A DNA stretch of 64,000 bases from Runella zeae DSM 19591 (GTDB lineage Bacteria; Bacteroidota; Bacteroidia; Cytophagales; Spirosomataceae): the NCBI RefSeq assembly GCF_000423565.1, contig NZ_AUIF01000046.1, forward strand, positions 1-64,000, written 5' to 3'. The notes beneath the pieces are model-generated. The model had not been told where the DNA came from and did no database searches. It saw only the letters and a list, made by a program, of their open reading frames with translations. This document shows positions 60,740-64,000 of the stretch, in pieces; the first letter of the stretch is position 1; each line of letters opens with the position of its first letter. The translations under genes were made by a program, and so were the position numbers.

Positions 60740-61693
60740 ATGTCAGCACTGTCAATGAAAAAAACCGATGCATCTCTCCTCAAGTTTGGTTCGCTCACCG
60801 AAGCGATGAAGGTTATTGGTTTTCCTCCGCCTCAACATCCTTTGATTGCATTATTGAACGGAATCGATAGCCCGATACTTGCTAATGCTCCTCAGGAGGG
60901 CCATGTGTTGAGTTTTTATAAGATAGCTTTTCGCCCTAACCTTGGTGGGCAACTACGCTATGGACAAACTCATTTTGATTTTAACGAAGGTGGAATGTTT
61001 TTTGCTGCTCCTAATCAAGTAGTAGCAGGAAGCCTAGATGAGCGAAATCAGCATGGAGCTCCTTGTACTCGACATGAAATCGCGATATTGATTCATCCAG
61101 ATTTTCTACTGAACTATCCTTTAGCTTCTAAAATCAAGAAATACCACTTTTTTTCGTATTCGGTCAATGAAGCGCTGCATTTATCGGAAAAAGAAAAAAA
61201 CATTATTTTGAATCTTTTACGAACGATTGAAGATGAACTAACGAGTCGTATCGATGAGCTTAGCCATGATGTGATTATGGCACAACTGGAACTGTTGTTG
61301 AATTATGCACAGCGATTCTATAAACGTCAATTCATGACCCGAAAGTCGCTTAATCATACATTACTTCAGCAATTTGACGATTTGCTGGAGGCGTATTTTA
61401 ATGACGAGACATCGTTGCAGAAGGGTATTCCCAAAGTGCAGTACCTAGCCGACCGTTTGGCTATTTCTGCGGGGTACTTAAGCGATATGCTGCGAGCGCT
61501 TACTGGTCAAAATGCTCAACATCATATCCATGAAAAACTAATCGAAAAGGCCAAAACAAAGCTTTCAACAACGGATTTGTCGGTAAGCGAAATCGCTTAT
61601 GAGCTTGGTTTTGAGCATCCCCAGAGTTTCAGTAAGTTATTTAAAAGTAAAACCAGGCAAAGCCCATTGGAATTTCGGACGAGTTTTAATTGA
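60740..61693 (+). CDS. AraC-family regulator
   Basis: The N-terminal 160 residues form a cupin-like region, and the last 100 an AraC helix-turn-helix (VQYLADRLAISAGYLSDMLRALTGQNAQHHIHEKLIEKAKT, then SVSEIAYELGFEHPQSFSKLFKSKTRQSPLEFR). I chose the ATG at 60740; ATG at 60755 and a TTG at 60719 are also possible. Adjacent to the SDR gene, a pairing often seen in Bacteroidota. Confidence 0.87.
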   Translation: MSALSMKKTDASLLKFGSLTEAMKVIGFPPPQHPLIALLNGIDSPILANAPQEGHVLSFYKIAFRPNLGGQLRYGQTHFDFNEGGMFFAAPNQVVAGSLDERNQHGAPCTRHEIAILIHPDFLLNYPLASKIKKYHFFSYSVNEALHLSEKEKNIILNLLRTIEDELTSRIDELSHDVIMAQLELLLNYAQRFYKRQFMTRKSLNHTLLQQFDDLLEAYFNDETSLQKGIPKVQYLADRLAISAGYLSDMLRALTGQNAQHHIHEKLIEKAKTKLSTTDLSVSEIAYELGFEHPQSFSKLFKSKTRQSPLEFRTSFN

Positions 61694-61759
61694 TTCTTAA
61701 GTGCTCATTTCGCTGCTTTATCCCTTTCAAAATCAATTACTTCTGTGTAGTTTTGCTGT

Positions 61760-62575
61760 ATGAAGCAGAGTAAAAATCAGGCGAGTCAATACGATAAGAT
61801 TTTTAAGGAGAATATAGAAGCAGTTATTCCAAGTTTGATGCAAAATGTATTGGGAATTACAACTGTTTTAAGGGAAGAACTGCCTGACGATGTGCAACAT
61901 ACTAAGGAGAGAAAGCCAGATGTATTAAAAAAAGTAACGGATAGTTTGGGCAATACCTTTGTGTTGCAAATTGAATTTCAGGTATCCAATGAATCTGAAA
62001 TGGTCTATCGGATGGCCGAGTATTATGTAATGCTTGAACGGAAATATAAATTACCCATTGAGCAGTTTGTACTATTTCTTGGTTCCTCAAAGCCTAAAAT
62101 GTCAACAAATATCGAGAGCAAACATTTGAAATTTGATTTTGCCATGATTGCTTTCGCAGAACTTGATTTTCATATTTTTCTCAATTCGACTAAACCAGAA
62201 GAGGTGATTTTGAGTGTTTTAGCAAATTTTGCCCAAGAGACACCCGAAAATGCTCTCAAGCAGATAATCCTCCGTTTGGAAGAAACTACCGAAGGGGATT
62301 TGTCGTTAAAAAGGTACTTCAAACAGTTGCGAATATTAGCTCAACTGCGTAAATTGGAAAGAATATTAAAACTAATTGTCATGGATAGTATTGCAAAATA
62401 TATTGATGAAAAAAAAGACGTGGCTTTTTTGATAGGTCAGGAGAAAGCACAAGTTAAGTTTGTGACCAATCTGCTCTTAGAAAGTGATTTTACAGTCGAA
62501 AAAATTGCTAAAATTGCGAGTGTATCAGTTGAGTTTGTCAAGAAAGTAAAAGGAGCAATTACCATAGATAAATAG
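61760..62575 (+). CDS. Rpn/PD-(D/E)XK-family putative nuclease
   Basis: The first 130 residues have the Rpn/PDDEXK_2 pattern: YDKIFKENIEAVIPSLMQNVLG, then KPDVLKKV with the metal-binding Asp and TFVLQIEFQVSNE with the ExQ motif. RMAEYYVMLERKY follows, then a helical C-terminal half of about 140 residues. Members act as recombination-promoting nucleases or transposase-associated enzymes. The start is a clean ATG. It sits between two regulator genes with no other mobile-element sign nearby. Confidence 0.82.
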   Translation: MKQSKNQASQYDKIFKENIEAVIPSLMQNVLGITTVLREELPDDVQHTKERKPDVLKKVTDSLGNTFVLQIEFQVSNESEMVYRMAEYYVMLERKYKLPIEQFVLFLGSSKPKMSTNIESKHLKFDFAMIAFAELDFHIFLNSTKPEEVILSVLANFAQETPENALKQIILRLEETTEGDLSLKRYFKQLRILAQLRKLERILKLIVMDSIAKYIDEKKDVAFLIGQEKAQVKFVTNLLLESDFTVEKIAKIASVSVEFVKKVKGAITIDK

Positions 62576-62583
62576 CTCCAAAA

Positions 62584-63645
62584 ATGAGCTTTGGAGATAA
62601 AGTATTGTTCTTTTTTAGTGCATTGGGAGCGTTTAATGGCCTCATTCTAAGCCTATATTTTTTCTTCTTTACGGCCAAAAAATACCTTTCTAACTACCTA
62701 CTTGGGGCGTTGTTGTTGGTGTTGAGTATCCGAATTGGTAAGTCAGTCGTTTATTTCTTTGATTACAGTTTGCCCAAAATATACCTGCAAATTGGGCTTA
62801 CCGCTTGTTTTTTTATCGGCCCTTTCTTATATTTTTTCGTCAAGTCCGAAATTCAGCAAATTCGTAGTATGCCCAAATCGTGGGTATGGCAGCTGGTGTT
62901 TTGGCTGTTGACCATCCTGACGGTTGGCGTGTTGTATCCCTATGAAATAGTGCCAGCGTGGTGGCGCCATTACATCATCCCCCTTATCTATTTGCAGTGG
63001 GGCGTCTATATCGCTTTTTCGGGTTGGACAATTGGGCCCCTTCTGAAAAAAATACGCCGAAAAGAAAGCCTTAAAACTTTTGAAAAATGGGTTTTAACGA
63101 TTGTGGGAGGTGTATTTTTACTGTTTACTTCGTACGTATGGGCTATTTTCAATATCATCAAAGGAAGTTACATCTTTGGGGCGCTTTATTTCTCTATCAT
63201 TATTTATTCGATTGTGCTTATCCTGCTTTATCGCAAGAAAACCAACGATTTGTCTTCTTTTACAACCCCAAAGTACGTTGATAAAAAACTGGATGAGCAG
63301 GAAGCCGAATTGATCATTGGCAAGCTAAAACGGGTGATGGAAGAGAAAAAACTTTTTAAAGACCCTAACTTGAAATTAAATGACCTAGCCAAAGAAATCG
63401 GGGTTTCAGGGCATCAACTGTCGCAGCTTTTGAACGACCATGTGGAGAAAAATTTTTCACTGTTTGTCAATGAATATCGGATTGAGGAAGCCTGTACAAT
63501 CTTATCCTCCAACCTTCATTTGACCATAGATGCCATCGGAGATGAAGTTGGGTTCAATTCCAAATCTACTTTTTTTGCCACCTTCAAAAAGATTAAAGGC
63601 TTGACACCCAGCATGTACCAAAAACAAGCCGCTCCAGATTTATAA
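62584..63645 (+). CDS. Membrane-bound AraC-family regulator
   Basis: Seven or so membrane segments fill the first 215 residues (for example NGLILSLYFFFF, YLLGALLLVLSI, YIIPLIYLQWGVYIAF). An AraC helix-turn-helix fills the last 100 (LKLNDLAKEIGVSGHQLSQLLNDHVEKNFSLFVNEYRI, then TIDAIGDEVGFNSKSTFFATFKKIKGLTP). Such proteins sense at the membrane and bind DNA directly. It begins eight bases after the nuclease gene, so the two are co-transcribed. Confidence 0.9.
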   Translation: MSFGDKVLFFFSALGAFNGLILSLYFFFFTAKKYLSNYLLGALLLVLSIRIGKSVVYFFDYSLPKIYLQIGLTACFFIGPFLYFFVKSEIQQIRSMPKSWVWQLVFWLLTILTVGVLYPYEIVPAWWRHYIIPLIYLQWGVYIAFSGWTIGPLLKKIRRKESLKTFEKWVLTIVGGVFLLFTSYVWAIFNIIKGSYIFGALYFSIIIYSIVLILLYRKKTNDLSSFTTPKYVDKKLDEQEAELIIGKLKRVMEEKKLFKDPNLKLNDLAKEIGVSGHQLSQLLNDHVEKNFSLFVNEYRIEEACTILSSNLHLTIDAIGDEVGFNSKSTFFATFKKIKGLTPSMYQKQAAPDL

Positions 63646-63755
63646 AACCGTACTACTGAATTCAACATCCAGAACCTTTGATAGTAAAGTTCCTGTGATT
63701 TTTGAACCGCAAAACGAAGCGTTTTCGTTTTGATCAACTTCAAAAGAACTTTAAG

Positions 63756-64000
63756 ATGAAAAAAGGATTGTTGCTTGTGTTTTTATTAACCCATTTTTTT
63801 ACTGCCATTGCCCAAAGTGCCCCCACCGAAAGGCAACTGATTGAAAACACCATTCAATTGTATTTTGACGGGTGGGCTACTGGCGATACCACAAAAGTGG
63901 GGAAAGCTATGCACGCATCGTGTCATTTGAAAAACTACCGCGAAGGCACATTTGTCGATTATTCGCGAAGTCAGTACCTAAGTTTTTTTCGGCCGCATCC
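63756..64000 (+). CDS. NTF2-like secreted protein, truncated at the window edge
   Basis: An ATG at 63756 opens a frame that continues past the right edge. It has a signal peptide (FLLTHFFTAIAQ) and an NTF2-like start (ERQLIENTIQLYFDGWATGDTTKVGKAMHASCHL), typical of the lumazine-binding/SnoaL-like family. About 81 residues are visible. It begins 110 bases after the AraC gene. Confidence 0.75.
   Translation, partial: MKKGLLLVFLLTHFFTAIAQSAPTERQLIENTIQLYFDGWATGDTTKVGKAMHASCHLKNYREGTFVDYSRSQYLSFFRPH

Overview
The window looks like the chromosome of a Bacteroidota bacterium, most likely order Cytophagales (Spirosomaceae-like, for example Runella or its relatives); genus cannot be fixed from sequence alone. 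The grounds are a SusC/SusD pair, a SusC-style N-terminal extension on a second TonB-dependent receptor, many AraC and LytTR regulators, KdsA (Gram-negative lipopolysaccharide), lipoproteins with short lipoboxes, A-rich rather than Shine-Dalgarno leaders, and promoter-like TTTG-N20-TAnnTTTG elements. Base composition is moderate and fairly even. I see no rRNA, tRNA, CRISPR array or prophage.

Layout. 0-0.3 kb: end of an IS1182-like insertion sequence. 0.3-7.1 kb: a histidine kinase/LuxR-type regulator pair, an AraC regulator, a DUF983 protein, a pseudouridine synthase, a coiled-coil membrane protein and infC standing alone. 7.2-11.7 kb: EamA transporter, Gfo/Idh/MocA oxidoreductase, DUF4126, SMP-30-like propeller and DUF1080 protein. 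11.8-16.6 kb: RNA helicase, Fur-family regulator, mog, a PfkB-type kinase and an AGE-family epimerase. 17-18.7 kb: a scrambled accessory patch with an Imm11-like immunity gene overlapping the end of a broken partner gene. 18.7-26.5 kb: TetR/AarF pair, D-apionate-lactonase-like protein, a tandem palindromic repeat array, SRPBCC and Crp-family genes, and a PL8 polysaccharide lyase. 27.3-32.4 kb: a foldback (MITE-like) element, then kdsA, a MoxR ATPase, an amidohydrolase, ispF and an M16 peptidase. 33.7-42.1 kb: a sugar-acid module (gluconokinase, AraC regulator, SusC, SusD, 6-phosphogluconate dehydrogenase). 42.4-48.9 kb: cold-shock protein, ApbE, cysE with a striking leader, a Na+/H+ antiporter and small genes. 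49-54.4 kb: three neighbouring LamG-like proteins, one fused to a cytoplasmic DNA-binding-like domain, plus a hydrolase and a lipoprotein, with palindromic repeats in the gaps. 54.4-64 kb: LytTR two-component system, TlpA-like protein, outer-membrane receptor, SDR oxidoreductase, two AraC regulators, an Rpn/PD-(D/E)XK nuclease and a truncated NTF2-like gene.

The most interesting find is upstream of serine acetyltransferase (cysE): a 19-residue reading frame with five consecutive cysteine codons, followed 43 bases later by a hairpin with a T-rich tail, all ending just before the cysE start. This has the form of a ribosome-mediated transcription attenuator that senses cysteinyl-tRNA supply. The second theme is a family of about ten 44-45 bp palindromes whose arms show compensatory changes. 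The third is the SusC/SusD pair bracketed by gluconokinase and 6-phosphogluconate dehydrogenase, which suggests outer-membrane uptake of a sugar acid feeding the pentose phosphate pathway.
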